Positions 1 to 8,679 of a stretch of 43,413 nucleotides of DNA are shown piece by piece. Made by a program: the position numbers and the translations under genes. The notes below the pieces were generated by a model that worked only from the letters and a program-made list of their open reading frames with translations, searched no databases and was not told the origin of the DNA. Numbering within the stretch: the stretch's first letter is position 1; each line of letters starts with the position of its first letter. The stretch comes from Marinobacter sp. (GTDB lineage Bacteria; Pseudomonadota; Gammaproteobacteria; Pseudomonadales; Oleiphilaceae): positions 1-43,413 of the forward strand of contig JAAZVL010000007.1 in NCBI GenBank assembly GCA_018623515.1, in the 5' to 3' direction.

Positions 1-1
1 C

Positions 2-778
2 ACCTGCTACCCCACCAACGATAATCTGATGGAACTGATCGTGATGGCTGACGCCCTGCGTCGCGCCTCTGCCACACGTATCACCGCGGTTATCCCGTAT
101 TACGGCTACGCTCGCCAGGATCGCCGTGTCCGCTCCAGCCGGGTAGCCATCAGCGCCAAGGTCGTTGCCGACATGATCTCCAGCATCGGCGTGGATCGTG
201 TTCTGACCGTGGACCTGCACGCAGACCAGATTCAGGGGTTCTTCGACATCCCGGTGGACAACATCTACGCCACCCCGGTCATGCTCGAGGACATCGAGAA
301 GCAGCGTTTCGAGAACTTTGTCGTGGTCTCCCCGGACGTCGGCGGCGTGGTTCGCGCCCGCGCGGTGGCCAAGCGCCTGGATGACGCTGACCTGGCGATC
401 ATCGACAAGCGTCGCCCGAAGGCCAACGTGTCGCAGGTCATGCACATCATCGGTGATGTGAAAGACAAGACCTGCATCCTCGTGGACGACATCATCGACA
501 CTGCGGGCACCCTCTGCAAGGCGGCCAACGCCCTGAAGGAGCACGGTGCAGCAAAGGTTATTGCCTATATCACCCACCCCGTCCTGTCCGGCCCGGCCAT
601 TGATAACATCAACGCCTCCACGCTGGATGAACTGGTGGTATGTGACACCATTCCGGTGGATGACAAAGCCCGGAATTGTGATAGAATCCGCGTCCTCCCC
701 ATGGCAGGGCTGCTCGCCGAGTCTATTCGTCGCGTGAGCAACGAAGAGTCCATCAGCGCCATGTTCGAGAACGTCTGA
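2..778 (+). CDS. prs: Ribose-phosphate pyrophosphokinase (5' truncated by window edge)
   Basis: Makes PRPP from ribose 5-phosphate and ATP, the activated sugar for purine, pyrimidine, NAD, histidine and tryptophan synthesis in the cytoplasm. The frame is open from base 2 and reads [12 protein letters not shown] before the first in-window ATG at 29, so the gene begins upstream; about 258 residues of a family that is usually near 315 are present. Visible family features are the metal-binding [11 protein letters not shown] segment, the IDKRRPKAN flexible-loop segment and the PRPP-binding loop [11 protein letters not shown] strong terminator follows the stop. The downstream order rplY-pth-ychF is the usual gammaproteobacterial arrangement. 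Identification is essentially certain. Confidence 0.97.
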   Translation, partial: TCYPTNDNLMELIVMADALRRASATRITAVIPYYGYARQDRRVRSSRVAISAKVVADMISSIGVDRVLTVDLHADQIQGFFDIPVDNIYATPVMLEDIEKQRFENFVVVSPDVGGVVRARAVAKRLDDADLAIIDKRRPKANVSQVMHIIGDVKDKTCILVDDIIDTAGTLCKAANALKEHGAAKVIAYITHPVLSGPAIDNINASTLDELVVCDTIPVDDKARNCDRIRVLPMAGLLAESIRRVSNEESISAMFENV

Positions 779-822
779 GCCGGCCAGGTGCCGTAAGCTC
801 AGGCAAACAAGGCAGTTTTCGG

Positions 823-854
823 GTCGGGAGCCCTATCGGGCTCCCGACTCTTTT
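823..854 (+). terminator. Rho-independent terminator after prs
   Basis: A perfect 11-bp inverted repeat, GTCGGGAGCCC (823-833) and GGGCTCCCGAC (838-848), encloses a 4-base loop and is followed by TCTTTT. It lies 45 bases after the prs stop and separates prs from rplY. Confidence 0.9.
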
Positions 855-947
855 CGTCAGTCGGGGAAGAAACTCCGGCTTCATCAGAAACATCATCTGT
901 TCCGAGCCTGGTCGCGGGCCGCTCAGATGACGATTGAGGTAACAACC

Positions 948-1589
948 ATGTCTCAGGAATTTGTAATCGAAGCATTTCCTCGTGACGACCAGGGGAAAGG
1001 TGCGAGCCGCCGCCTGCGTCGCGAGGAGCGTAAAATCCCGGCCATCATCTACGGTGGCGGCAAAGACGCTACTCCGGTTGCCATCTGGCACAACGAGCTG
1101 AAAAAGGCCCTGGAAAACGAAGCGTTCTTCTCCCACGTTCTGACTGTTGAACTGAACGGCAAGAAAGAGAGCGTGATCCTGAAGGACCTGCAGCGTCATC
1201 CGTACAAGCCTATCCTGACCCACGCGGACTTCCTGCGCGTCGACAAGGACCATGAGATCCACGTCAACGTGCCGCTGCACTTCATCAACGAAGAAACTGC
1301 GCCGGCCATCAAGCTGCAGGGCGGTGTTGCCAACCACCAGATCAACGAAGTGGAAGTGATCTGTCTGCCTCAGAACCTGCCCGAGTTCATCGAAGTCGAC
1401 ATGGCTACTGTCGAGATGGACCAGGTTGTTCACCTGAGCGATCTGAAACTGCCGGAAGGCGTGAAGATTGCCGCTCTGCTGCAGGGCGAGGATCACGATT
1501 TGCCGGTAGTGGCCATCCACAAGCCGCGCGGCGCCAAGGTTGACGAAGCCGAAGAAGGCGAAGAAGGCGAAGAAGGCGGCGAGGAGTAA
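948..1589 (+). CDS. rplY: 50S ribosomal protein L25, long (Ctc/TL5) form
   Basis: Binds 5S rRNA in the large subunit. At 213 residues it is the long form, with an N-terminal L25 domain (about residues 1-95, containing RRLRREERKIPAIIYGG) followed by the C-terminal Ctc domain; the short E. coli form lacks the latter. An ATG at 927 is also in frame, but 948 is preferred because GAGGT at 936-940 is at good spacing and the product starts with the typical MSQEFVIEAFPR. The tail is very acidic (EEGEEGEEGGEE) and encoded by tandem 9-bp repeats. pth follows after 21 bp, probably in the same transcript. Confidence 0.95.
   Translation: MSQEFVIEAFPRDDQGKGASRRLRREERKIPAIIYGGGKDATPVAIWHNELKKALENEAFFSHVLTVELNGKKESVILKDLQRHPYKPILTHADFLRVDKDHEIHVNVPLHFINEETAPAIKLQGGVANHQINEVEVICLPQNLPEFIEVDMATVEMDQVVHLSDLKLPEGVKIAALLQGEDHDLPVVAIHKPRGAKVDEAEEGEEGEEGGEE
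1551..1577 (+). repeat. Three perfect 9-bp tandem repeats in the rplY acidic tail
   Basis: The unit GAAGAAGGC occurs at 1551-1559, 1560-1568 and 1569-1577, each encoding Glu-Glu-Gly. Being a multiple of three, copy-number change would only lengthen or shorten the acidic C-terminal tail of L25. Confidence 0.9.
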
Positions 1590-1610
1590 TCACTCCGGGG
1601 GCAACGGCGA

Positions 1611-2201
1611 ATGGCACAGGATATTGTCATGGTGGTCGGCCTGGGTAATCCCGGCCCCGACTACGAGAATACCCGCCACAACGCCGGCGCCCTGTTCGTC
1701 GAAGCGCTGGCCCGCGATGCGGGCCAGACGCTACGTCCGGAAAAGAAATACCACGGGCTCTACGCCCGCATTCAGTGGCAGGGACTCGACCTGCACCTAC
1801 TGAACCCCTCCACGTTCATGAACCGCAGCGGCCTCGCAATCAAGGCGTTGGCGGATTTCTTCAAGATTCCCCCTGAGCAGATCCTCGTCGCCCACGATGA
1901 GCTCGACCTGCCTCCGGGCACCGCCAAGCTCAAGAAAGGCGGCGGTCACGGCGGTCACAACGGCCTGCGCGACACCATTGCTCACCTGGGCACCAACAGC
2001 TTCCAGCGCCTTCGTCTCGGCATTGGCCACCCTGGGGACAGCCGCAAGGTGACCGGCTATGTTCTCGGCCGGCTGGGCAAGCAGGAAACCGAGCAGCTCC
2101 ACGCGGTATTTGACGAGATCATGCGCGTGCTGCCGGATGCCGCCAACGGCAAACTTGCGGCGGCCATGAACCGGCTTCACAGCTTCAAACCCGGGCCCTG
2201 A
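1611..2201 (+). CDS. pth: Peptidyl-tRNA hydrolase
   Basis: Cleaves the ester bond of peptidyl-tRNAs released prematurely from ribosomes, recycling tRNA. The 196-residue length is typical of the family. Visible family motifs are [17 protein letters not shown] with the catalytic His near the N-terminus, the Asn of STFMNRSG, the catalytic Asp in [10 protein letters not shown], and [11 protein letters not shown]. It sits 21 bp after rplY and 84 bp before ychF, the conserved rplY-pth-ychF order. Confidence 0.97.
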   Translation: MAQDIVMVVGLGNPGPDYENTRHNAGALFVEALARDAGQTLRPEKKYHGLYARIQWQGLDLHLLNPSTFMNRSGLAIKALADFFKIPPEQILVAHDELDLPPGTAKLKKGGGHGGHNGLRDTIAHLGTNSFQRLRLGIGHPGDSRKVTGYVLGRLGKQETEQLHAVFDEIMRVLPDAANGKLAAAMNRLHSFKPGP

Positions 2202-2243
2202 TCAAGGCACAACCCCTTACTCGCACCCATACCGATACACCGG

Positions 2244-2249
2244 TATAAT
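2244..2249 (+). promoter_or_regulatory. Possible -10 element for ychF
   Basis: A perfect TATAAT lies 36 bases before the ychF start in the pth-ychF gap. No good -35 hexamer is seen at 16-18 bp upstream, so this is a candidate internal promoter only. Confidence 0.35.
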
Positions 2250-2285
2250 CCGCCCCAAATTTTTCAGTACCAGCAGAGGCATTCC

Positions 2286-3377
2286 ATGGGATTTAACTGC
2301 GGCATCGTCGGCCTTCCCAACGTCGGCAAATCCACCCTGTTCAACGCGTTGACCAAATCCGGTATCGGCGCCGAAAACTTCCCGTTCTGCACCATCGAGC
2401 CGAATGCCGGCGTGGTCCCCATGCCGGACCCGCGCCTGAACAAGCTGGCCGAGATTGTGAAGCCGGAGCGCGTTGTGCCCACGGCCATGGAATTCGTGGA
2501 CATCGCCGGCCTGGTCGAAGGGGCCTCCAAGGGTGAGGGCCTGGGCAACCAGTTCCTGGCCAACATCCGCCAGACCGATGCCATTGCCCACGTCGTCCGC
2601 TGCTTCGAGGACGGCAACGTCATCCACGTGGCCAACAAGGTCGATCCCGCGTCCGATATCGAAGTCATCAACACCGAACTGGCCCTGGCCGATCTGGACA
2701 CCGTGGAAAAAGCCATCAAACGGGTCCAGCGCGTGGCCAAGAGCGGCGACAAGGAAGCCAAGGCCCAGCTGGAGATGTTCGAGAAACTCCTGCCGGTGCT
2801 GAACGAGGGCAAGCCGGTGCGCAGCATGAACCTGGACAAGGACCAGATGGCCCTGATCCGCGAGCTGTGCCTGCTGACCGTCAAGCCCACCATGTACATC
2901 GCCAACGTCAACGAAGACGGCTTCGAGAACAATCCTCACCTGGACACCGTCAGGGAAATCGCGGCCGCCGAGAACGCCGTTGTGGTACCGATCTGCAACA
3001 AGCTGGAAGCGGAAATCTCCGAACTGGAAGATGACGAGAAAGCGATGTTTCTGGAAGAGATGGGCATGGAAGAACCGGGCCTGGACCGGGTAATCCGAGC
3101 CGGCTACAAGCTCCTGGGGCTGCAGACCTACTTCACCGCCGGGGTGAAGGAAGTACGCGCCTGGACCGTCAAGATCGGCGCGACCGCGCCGCAGGCCGCC
3201 GCCGTCATCCATACCGACTTCGAGCGCGGCTTTATCCGTGCCGAGGTAGTAAGCTACGACGATTTCGTCCAGTACAACGGCGAACAGGGTGCCAAGGATG
3301 CCGGGAAATGGCGCCTGGAAGGCAAGGACTACATCGTTCAGGACGGGGATGTCATCCACTTCCGTTTCAACGTGTAA
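2286..3377 (+). CDS. ychF: Redox-regulated ATPase YchF (Obg family, OLA1-like)
   Basis: A P-loop NTPase of the Obg family that prefers ATP over GTP and associates with ribosomes. The 363 residues match the family. The P-loop [14 protein letters not shown] is near residue 10, the G3 segment is [17 protein letters not shown], and the G4 position reads NKLE rather than the canonical NKxD, which is the known basis for relaxed nucleotide specificity in YchF. The C-terminal TGS domain includes EVRAWTVK and ends with the usual [10 protein letters not shown]. The start is the only plausible ATG and has AGAGGC upstream. It is followed by an independently transcribed tRNA gene. Confidence 0.97.
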   Translation: MGFNCGIVGLPNVGKSTLFNALTKSGIGAENFPFCTIEPNAGVVPMPDPRLNKLAEIVKPERVVPTAMEFVDIAGLVEGASKGEGLGNQFLANIRQTDAIAHVVRCFEDGNVIHVANKVDPASDIEVINTELALADLDTVEKAIKRVQRVAKSGDKEAKAQLEMFEKLLPVLNEGKPVRSMNLDKDQMALIRELCLLTVKPTMYIANVNEDGFENNPHLDTVREIAAAENAVVVPICNKLEAEISELEDDEKAMFLEEMGMEEPGLDRVIRAGYKLLGLQTYFTAGVKEVRAWTVKIGATAPQAAAVIHTDFERGFIRAEVVSYDDFVQYNGEQGAKDAGKWRLEGKDYIVQDGDVIHFRFNV

Positions 3378-3405
3378 TTTTTCGGGAAAATTCCGGCTCA
3401 GGGCC

Positions 3406-3441
3406 TTGACAGGACACGCCGGAATACTGAAAATACGCGCC
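3406..3441 (+). promoter_or_regulatory. Sigma-70 promoter with GC-rich discriminator for tRNA-Met
   Basis: TTGACA (3406-3411), a 17-bp spacer and GAAAAT (3429-3434) are followed directly by ACGCGCC (3435-3441). A GC-rich discriminator is the known signature of stringently controlled stable-RNA promoters. The tRNA-Leu gene at 21.9 kb has the same layout and the same seven-base discriminator. Confidence 0.7.
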
Positions 3442-3469
3442 TCGTTTGGGGCGTAGCCCGAAGCGAAAT

Positions 3470-3546
3470 GGCAAGGTAGCTCAGTTGGTTAGAGCACAGC
3501 ACTCATAATGCTGGGGTCGGCGGTTCGACTCCGCCCCTTGCTACCA
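3470..3546 (+). tRNA. tRNA-Met(CAT), elongator type
   Basis: A 77-nt cloverleaf with encoded CCA. The acceptor stem pairs GGCAAGG with CCTTGCT (first pair a G-T wobble), the D arm is GCTC/GAGC, the anticodon stem pairs CAGCA with TGCTG around loop CTCATAA, and the T arm is GGCGG-TTCGACT-CCGCC. The body resembles the elongator tRNA-Met of E. coli rather than the initiator (no CGCGGGG start) or the tRNA-Ile with lysidine-modified CAT, but the isoacceptor call is by resemblance only. Confidence 0.95.
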
Positions 3547-3554
3547 GTATTCTG

Positions 3555-3588
3555 AAAAGGGTTGCGATTCCGGTCGCAACCCTTTTTT
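3555..3588 (+). terminator. Rho-independent terminator after tRNA-Met
   Basis: GGGTTGCGA (3559-3567) and TCGCAACCC (3574-3582) form a perfect stem with a six-base loop, preceded by AAAA and followed by six T residues. Confidence 0.93.
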
Positions 3589-3640
3589 GTTTGCCCGCCC
3601 AAGGCAGTTTTTGCATTATTGCACATCCCTTAAACAACCT

Positions 3641-3670
3641 TTGACAATCCCCTCCGGCCAATTGCCCTAT
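3641..3670 (+). promoter_or_regulatory. Possible promoter for the first small membrane protein
   Basis: A consensus TTGACA at 3641-3646 is followed after 18 bp by CCCTAT (3665-3670); the better-looking TATCAT is at 3668-3673 with a long 21-bp spacer. The -35 is convincing, the -10 is not. Confidence 0.4.
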
Positions 3671-3716
3671 CATCGGCAGAGCAAGCTCAACACGCCGATG
3701 GGAGCAACAAGCCCGC

Positions 3717-3917
3717 ATGAAGACATCTCCTGCAGAGGTGGCCTTTCTCACAATCCTGATCCTGGTTTCCGCCCTCGTGTTTTCCGGTTTCGACCTGAAA
3801 ATGCTGGTCATTTCGGTCGGACTTTTTGTTACGTATGTGGCCATCTTTTTTTCTGGCTCGATCCAGGATTATTTTCGGGCGCAGACCAGGCAGCGAGACA
3901 ACGAGGGAGAGGACTGA
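3717..3917 (+). CDS. Small two-helix membrane protein A (paralog of the next gene)
   Basis: A 66-residue protein of unknown function. Residues about 7-23 and 29-47 are hydrophobic and predict two membrane helices joined by a short turn with charged residues (GFDLK), followed by a polar, acidic tail (QTRQRDNEGED). It aligns from residue 1 without gaps to the 60-residue product at 4005-4187: M1, K2, E7, A9, L20, L30, V38, Y40, I43, F44, S46 and D51 are identical. That in-register similarity is the main reason to call both as real genes. GGGAG lies upstream at rather long spacing. It sits between the tRNA-Met terminator and the second copy. Confidence 0.72.
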   Translation: MKTSPAEVAFLTILILVSALVFSGFDLKMLVISVGLFVTYVAIFFSGSIQDYFRAQTRQRDNEGED

Positions 3918-4004
3918 CGCCTTCTCATTCCAAAGTCTCAATGGCCTCCGGCCGGCTCCGCGGTACAATCGCCTGCCTTTTCACAAGCGTATCCCTGCAG
4001 CAAC

Positions 4005-4187
4005 ATGAAAAAAATCTTCCTGGAACTTGCCGTGGTACTGGCCATAACCTTTCCGGCCGTCCTGATTATTGCCGAACGCCCGTCCCAGGTCCTGTTCCTT
4101 TGCGCCTCAATCCTGGTGGCCTACATCATCATTTTCGTGTCCATGAACCTGGGTGACCGGCGCCAGGATCGTCACTGGCGCATCTGA
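4005..4187 (+). CDS. Small two-helix membrane protein B (paralog of the previous gene)
   Basis: A 60-residue unknown protein with two predicted membrane helices (about residues 6-23 and 29-48) and a basic, Arg-rich tail (GDRRQDRHWRI), in contrast to the acidic tail of its neighbour. It matches the 66-residue protein at 3717-3917 in register over 51 residues, including the LVxY..IF.S....D end of helix 2. No strong Shine-Dalgarno sequence is visible before the ATG. The 87-bp gap between the two genes suggests a tandem duplication. No function is proposed. Confidence 0.68.
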   Translation: MKKIFLELAVVLAITFPAVLIIAERPSQVLFLCASILVAYIIIFVSMNLGDRRQDRHWRI

Positions 4188-4255
4188 ATCCTCTCTACCC
4201 TTCTCTCACTCCCGGGAATGGATTAAGCTCCCGTTTTTAACCACAGGATCTGTCC

Positions 4256-5470
4256 ATGCCGGAATCCAGCATTGTCGCGGGCCTGGCGCTCGAGCGCCTG
4301 GAGCGAATCAGCCAACACCTTGAGGAAAAGTACCTCCGTCCCGGGAAACTTCCGTGCGCGGTGACTCTGGTGGCTCGCCATGGCCAGATTGCCTGGGTCA
4401 ATGCCCAGGGACTGATGGATGTGGAACGCAACAGGCCGGCACGGCGAGATACCCTGTTCCGAATCTATTCCATGACCAAGCCGGTCACGTCCATTGCGAT
4501 GATGCAGCTGTATGAGCAGGGGCGCTTTCTGCTGGATGACCCGGTGCACAAGTACATCCCGTCCTGGCGGAACCTGCGCGTCTACAAAGGCGGAACCTAT
4601 CCGGCTTTCGAAACAGAACCTGCGGCAACCACCATGACCATCCGGGATCTGCTGACTCACATGTCCGGCCTGACCTATGGTTTCCTGGAGCGGACCAATG
4701 TCGACGCCGCCTACCGTCAGCTCAAGCTGGACGGCAGCTCGATTCTGACCCTCGACAAGCTGGTGGAGCGCCTGGCCGAGCTACCGCTGGAGTTCTCACC
4801 CGGCACGGCCTGGAACTATTCGGTTTCAACCGATGTGGTGGGCTATCTGGTCCAGCTGCTGGCCGACAAACCGCTGGATGACTATTTCCAGGAGCACATT
4901 TTCTCACCCCTGGGCATGGTGGACACCGGTTTCCAGGTGAGACCGGATCAGCTGGACCGCTTCGCCGCCTGTTACTTGCACCAGCCCGGGGACACCATGA
5001 AACTCCAGGACGACCCGGAACGTTCCAGGTTCAGCAAAACACCCAGGTTCCTCTCCGGTGGCGGCGGACTGGTGTCTACCATCGACGACTATCACAGCTT
5101 TGCCCAGGCACTGTGTCAGGGAGGCGAGTACCGCGGCCAGCGGATCATTGGCCGGAAGACTCTGGAGTTCATGCGCCGAAACCATCTTCCGGGCAACCAG
5201 GACCTTCCGGCACTGTCCATCGGCGCCTTCAGTGAAACGCCCTACGAGGGCAGCGGATTCGGGTTGGGTTTTTCGGTCAAGACGGATGTGGCGAAGTCCC
5301 TGACCAACGGCTCGGAGGGGGAATTCGGCTGGGGCGGACTGGCCAGTACCAACTTTTTCGTGGATCCGAAGGAGGACATGGTGATGATCTTCATGACCCA
5401 GTTGATGCCTTCGTCGTCCTACCCGGTACGACAGGAACTTCGGGCCATGGTGCACGGGGCACTGGTATAG
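4256..5470 (+). CDS. Serine hydrolase of the beta-lactamase class C / family VIII esterase type
   Basis: A 404-residue member of the penicillin-recognising serine hydrolase superfamily. The nucleophile motif SxxK is S72-M-T-K75, the second motif is Y188-S-V in WNYSVSTD, and the third is W-G-G at about 359-361 in place of the KTG of true beta-lactamases; this combination is typical of family VIII carboxylesterases such as EstB rather than of resistance enzymes. [12 protein letters not shown] is also a family segment. No signal peptide is evident, so it is probably cytoplasmic. AGGAT precedes the ATG. Substrate is unknown; a role in antibiotic resistance is not supported by the sequence. Confidence 0.85.
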   Translation: MPESSIVAGLALERLERISQHLEEKYLRPGKLPCAVTLVARHGQIAWVNAQGLMDVERNRPARRDTLFRIYSMTKPVTSIAMMQLYEQGRFLLDDPVHKYIPSWRNLRVYKGGTYPAFETEPAATTMTIRDLLTHMSGLTYGFLERTNVDAAYRQLKLDGSSILTLDKLVERLAELPLEFSPGTAWNYSVSTDVVGYLVQLLADKPLDDYFQEHIFSPLGMVDTGFQVRPDQLDRFAACYLHQPGDTMKLQDDPERSRFSKTPRFLSGGGGLVSTIDDYHSFAQALCQGGEYRGQRIIGRKTLEFMRRNHLPGNQDLPALSIGAFSETPYEGSGFGLGFSVKTDVAKSLTNGSEGEFGWGGLASTNFFVDPKEDMVMIFMTQLMPSSSYPVRQELRAMVHGALV

Positions 5471-5494
5471 GAGAGCACGCATCTGCAGCTATGC

Positions 5495-5571
5495 TCCCAA
5501 GCGTGACCGTCCCGGAAATCAGTCAGGGCCACGTTCGTATGATACGACTTATAACGATATGACGCTTGGGA
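5495..5571. repeat. Inverted repeat flanking the putative promoter region of the sulfhydrylase gene
   Basis: TCCCAAGCGT (5495-5504) and its exact complement ACGCTTGGGA (5562-5571) lie 57 bp apart in the gap before the sulfhydrylase gene. Between them is an 11-bp palindrome CGTATGATACG (5536-5546) and an AT-rich stretch. The layout could be an operator or an RNA stem; there is no sequence match to a MetJ box or to a SAM riboswitch that I can recognise. Confidence 0.5.
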
Positions 5572-5650
5572 CTGTGCTCCGGTTCCACTCCCTGTGGCAT
5601 ACTCGGTGTCCTGTCCGATCAACAACAACTCACCAGCAAGGAATGTTGCG

Positions 5651-6928
5651 ATGAAACCGGAAACTCTCGCCCTTCACGCAGGCTTCAAGAGCGACCCGAC
5701 CACCAAAGCGGCCACCACGCCGATCTACCAGACCACCTCCTATACCTTCGATGACACCCAGCATGGTGCCGACCTGTTCGACCTGAAGGTCCAGGGCAAT
5801 ATCTACACGCGCATCATGAACCCCACCAATGCGGTGCTTGAGGAACGGATGGCGGCCCTGGAAGGTGGCATTGGCGCCCTCGCCGTCGCATCCGGCATGG
5901 CCGCCATTACCTACGCCCTGCAGACCATCTGCAAGGTCGGCAACAACATCGTCAGCACCAGCCAGCTCTATGGCGGCACCTACAATCTGTTCGCCCACTC
6001 CCTGCCCAACCAGGGCATCGAGTGCAAGATGGTGCGCCATGACGATTTCGAGGCCGTCGAGAAGGCCATCGACCATCAGACCCGCGCCCTGTTCTGCGAA
6101 TCCATCGGCAACCCGGCGGGCAACGTGGTGGACATCCAGAGGTGGGCGGAGATTGCCCATAAGCACGGCATTCCACTGATTGTGGATAACACCGTAGCCA
6201 CCCCCTTCCTGTGCCGTCCGTTCGAACATGGCGCCGACATCGTGATTCACTCCCTGACCAAGTACATCGGTGGCCACGGCACCACGGTTGCAGGCGTGGT
6301 CGTGGATTCCGGCAAGTTTGACTGGAAAGCCAGCGCTGACAAGTTCCCGATGATGAACGAGCCGGACCCGTCCTACCACGGTGTGGTCTACACCGAGGCG
6401 CTGGGCGAAGCCGCCTTTATCGGCCGCTGCCGGGTGGTGCCACTGCGCAACACCGGATCGGCGCTGTCCCCCTTCAACGCCTTCCTGATCATGCAGGGCC
6501 TGGAGACCCTGGGGCTGCGGATGGAACGCCACTGCGAAAATGCGGAGAAGGTTGCCCAGTTCCTGCAGGATCACCCCGCCGTGGAATGGGTCAACTACGC
6601 TGCCCTGGCCAACAGCCCCTATAAGGCCACCTGCGAAAAGATCTGCGGCGGCAAGGCCTCCGGCATCCTGAGCTTTGGCATCAAGGGTGGCCGCGAGGCC
6701 GGCGCGAAGTTCATCGATGCCCTGGACATGATCCTGCGCCTGGTGAACATCGGTGATGCCAAGTCCCTGGCCTGTCACCCGGCCACAACCACCCACCGCC
6801 AGCTGAACCCCGACGAACTGAAGAGTGCGGGCGTCAGCGAGGACCTGGTGCGCCTGTCCATCGGCATCGAACACGCCGACGACATCATTGCCGACATTAC
6901 CCAGGCCCTGGAAAAATCCCAGGCTTGA
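5651..6928 (+). CDS. metY: O-acetylhomoserine sulfhydrylase / aminocarboxypropyltransferase
   Basis: A 425-residue PLP enzyme of the Cys/Met metabolism family that makes homocysteine from O-acetylhomoserine and sulfide, the direct-sulfhydrylation branch of methionine synthesis. It begins with the typical KPETLALHAGFKSDPTTKAATTPIYQTTSY. The PLP lysine lies in HSLTKYIGGHGT, and SLACHPATTTHRQ near the C-terminus is a family signature. An in-frame ATG exists at 5594, but 5651 is chosen because AAGGA at 5638-5642 precedes it by eight bases and it gives the family start. A specialised variant acting on O-succinylhomoserine cannot be excluded from sequence alone. Confidence 0.92.
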   Translation: MKPETLALHAGFKSDPTTKAATTPIYQTTSYTFDDTQHGADLFDLKVQGNIYTRIMNPTNAVLEERMAALEGGIGALAVASGMAAITYALQTICKVGNNIVSTSQLYGGTYNLFAHSLPNQGIECKMVRHDDFEAVEKAIDHQTRALFCESIGNPAGNVVDIQRWAEIAHKHGIPLIVDNTVATPFLCRPFEHGADIVIHSLTKYIGGHGTTVAGVVVDSGKFDWKASADKFPMMNEPDPSYHGVVYTEALGEAAFIGRCRVVPLRNTGSALSPFNAFLIMQGLETLGLRMERHCENAEKVAQFLQDHPAVEWVNYAALANSPYKATCEKICGGKASGILSFGIKGGREAGAKFIDALDMILRLVNIGDAKSLACHPATTTHRQLNPDELKSAGVSEDLVRLSIGIEHADDIIADITQALEKSQA

Positions 6929-6939
6929 TCTATCTCATC

Positions 6940-6963
6940 CGGGTACGACCAATGTCGTGCCCG
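6940..6963 (+). terminator. Hairpin after the sulfhydrylase gene, possible weak terminator
   Basis: CGGGTACGAC and GTCGTGCCCG form a 10-bp stem with one G-T pair and a CAAT loop, 12 bases after the stop. There is no T tract, so it may be a 3'-end stabilising hairpin or a Rho-dependent site. Confidence 0.45.
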
Positions 6964-7059
6964 GACACCCCGTGATTGCCCCTACCTGCCTTGTAACTGC
7001 GCCCTGCGCGCATTAACCTTTAGAGTTCTCCATACCTTTCATATGAGAGTCTCCGGTCA

Positions 7060-8109
7060 ATGAGCGAAAGCGCAAAGCCCCGCGTCACCAGTGGTACCAA
7101 ATTCCGCAGCGAGCATGGATTCTCTGCCATCAAGGACGGCGTCAAACGCACCGCCTCCGCAAGCACGGAAGACAAACCGGTGGAGCGCAAGCCCAAGTGG
7201 CTGCGGGCACGCATGCCCGGTGGCGAGCGTTATGATGCAGTGCGCCGCAACGTCAACGAGCACCGCCTGAGCACCGTGTGCCAGGAATCCCACTGCCCGA
7301 ACATCGGCGAGTGCTGGACCAACGGCACCGCCACCATCATGGTAATGGGCTCGGTGTGCACCCGGGCCTGCAAATTCTGCGCGGTGGATACCGGCAACCC
7401 CAAGGGTTGGCTGGATCCGGACGAACCGGAGAACACCGCCAAATCGGTGGAACTGATGGGCCTTCGCTATATTGTACTGACTTCGGTCGACCGGGATGAC
7501 CTGGACGATGGGGGTGCTGCCCATTACGCCGCCTGCGTATCTGCTATCAAGCGGCGCACCCCGGAAGTGGCAGTAGAAGCCCTGACCCCCGATTTCGATG
7601 CGGTGATGAGCGACGTCGAAAAGGTCGTGGATTCCGGGCTGGATGTGTTCGCCCAGAACGTGGAAACGGTCAAGCGGCTGACCAGTCGCGTGCGCGACCC
7701 CCGGGCCGGCTATGAGAAAACCCTGAGCGTGCTGGCCCATGCCAAGAAATACCGGCCCGACGTGCTCACCAAGACCAGCCTGATGCTGGGCCTGGGCGAA
7801 ACCGAGGAGGAAATCCTCGAGACCATGGACGACCTGCGCGAGATCGGTGTCGACATCCTCACCCTCGGCCAGTACCTGCGCCCCACCCCGAACCATCTGC
7901 CGGTGGAGCGTTACGTCACCCCGGAAGAGTTCAACCGCTACCGGGAAATCGGTCTGGAGAAAGGCTTCATGGAAGTACCGTCCGGCCCGATGGTGCGCTC
8001 CAGTTATCGCGCCGACAAGGTCTTCGACAAGAACAACCTTGGCCTGGCCGTACCGGAAGTCCCGAAGCCGGACAATGCCATGCAGATTCCGGTAAAAGCA
8101 GTCGACTGA
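7060..8109 (+). CDS. lipA: Lipoyl synthase
   Basis: A radical-SAM enzyme that inserts two sulfurs into protein-bound octanoyl groups to make lipoyl cofactor. The auxiliary cluster cysteines are C74, C79 and C85 in [12 protein letters not shown], the radical-SAM cluster cysteines are C100, C104 and C107 in CTRACKFC, and the conserved RSSY is near the C-terminus. The 349-residue length includes an N-terminal basic extension common in this family. The partner octanoyltransferase lipB is in this window but 25 kb away at the end of the cell-wall cluster, whereas in Pseudomonas lipA directly follows lipB. A bidirectional terminator lies downstream. Confidence 0.97.
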   Translation: MSESAKPRVTSGTKFRSEHGFSAIKDGVKRTASASTEDKPVERKPKWLRARMPGGERYDAVRRNVNEHRLSTVCQESHCPNIGECWTNGTATIMVMGSVCTRACKFCAVDTGNPKGWLDPDEPENTAKSVELMGLRYIVLTSVDRDDLDDGGAAHYAACVSAIKRRTPEVAVEALTPDFDAVMSDVEKVVDSGLDVFAQNVETVKRLTSRVRDPRAGYEKTLSVLAHAKKYRPDVLTKTSLMLGLGETEEEILETMDDLREIGVDILTLGQYLRPTPNHLPVERYVTPEEFNRYREIGLEKGFMEVPSGPMVRSSYRADKVFDKNNLGLAVPEVPKPDNAMQIPVKAVD

Positions 8110-8127
8110 CGGCCCCGCCCCTTACAC

Positions 8128-8169
8128 AAAAAATCCCCCGTGCGGACGACGCCGACGGGGGATTTTTTT
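8128..8169. terminator. Bidirectional terminator between convergent lipA and the Spy/CpxP-like gene
   Basis: AAAAAATCCCCCGT (8128-8141) and ACGGGGGATTTTTTT (8155-8169) form a stem with A and T tracts on the two sides, so it can end transcription on either strand. Confidence 0.93.
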
Positions 8170-8217
8170 ATGCCAACTCCGGCCCGGATGCTCCCTGGCC
8201 AGAGTTTTGGGCCGGAA

Positions 8218-8679
8218 TTACTGGCCTTGCTGTTGCTGCTGCATCTGCTGTTGCATCTGACGCTGCTGTTGCATCTGCTGCTGCATCTGACGCATGCGCT
8301 TGTCCAGTTCGTCACGCTGCTCCTGCGTGAATACGCTGTCGACCTTGGCCTGCATCAGGGTGGAGAGTGCAGCGATCTCACCGGTCAGGTCACCCAGTTC
8401 CTCGGCGTTTTCACGGATCGCTGATTCGTCATAGTCGGCCTTGATCTCTGCCTGCATCTGCTGCTGGATCTGCTGGGCTTCCTGGCGCAACTCACCGATC
8501 TTGCCCTGCATCTCTTCAAGAATGCCGCGGATCTCGGTCTGCTGGTCATCGGACAGGCCGACCATCTGGGCCAGCTGATCCACCTGGTCCGGCTGTCCGC
8601 CGGCCGCCTGCTGGGCGAAGGTCGGGGCAGAAAAGGTCAGTGCCACGAGGGCGGTTCCCAGGAACTTTGCAAGCTTCAT
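8218..8679 (-). CDS. Spy/CpxP-like (LTxxQ) periplasmic protein with Gln-rich tail
   Basis: A 153-residue exported protein. The start at 8679 is chosen over the longer frame because GGAG precedes it and it yields a clean signal peptide, MKLAKFLGTALVALTFSAPTFA, cut before QQ. The body is helical and resembles the Spy/CpxP fold: GLSDDQQTEIRGIL and FTQEQRDELDKRM occupy the places of the paired LTxxQ motifs. The last 28 or so residues are almost entirely Gln and Met with a few Arg, encoded by repeats. Spy-type proteins are ATP-independent periplasmic chaperones; that function here is an inference. It may alternatively be a metal- or stress-sensing CpxP relative. Confidence 0.7.
   Translation of the reverse strand: MKLAKFLGTALVALTFSAPTFAQQAAGGQPDQVDQLAQMVGLSDDQQTEIRGILEEMQGKIGELRQEAQQIQQQMQAEIKADYDESAIRENAEELGDLTGEIAALSTLMQAKVDSVFTQEQRDELDKRMRQMQQQMQQQRQMQQQMQQQQQGQ
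8226..8292 (-). repeat. Imperfect CAG/CAT-rich repeats encoding the poly-Gln/Met tail
   Basis: On the minus strand the segment alternates CAGCAG, CAACAG and ATGCAG blocks, giving repeats such as RQMQQQMQQQ. It is low complexity and could vary in length between strains. Confidence 0.7.

Noticed and set aside
2217..3359. A 380-codon open frame on the minus strand
   Set aside because: It lies wholly antisense to ychF and gives a His/Gly/Asp-rich translation without motifs.
4256..5470. Serine hydrolase read as an antibiotic-resistance beta-lactamase
   Set aside because: SxxK and Y-x-x are present, but WGG replaces KTG and no signal peptide is seen; the esterase type is more likely.
5471..5650. 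SAM riboswitch before the sulfhydrylase gene
   Set aside because: The conserved cores of the SAM riboswitch classes I know are not recognisable; only unrelated inverted repeats are present.
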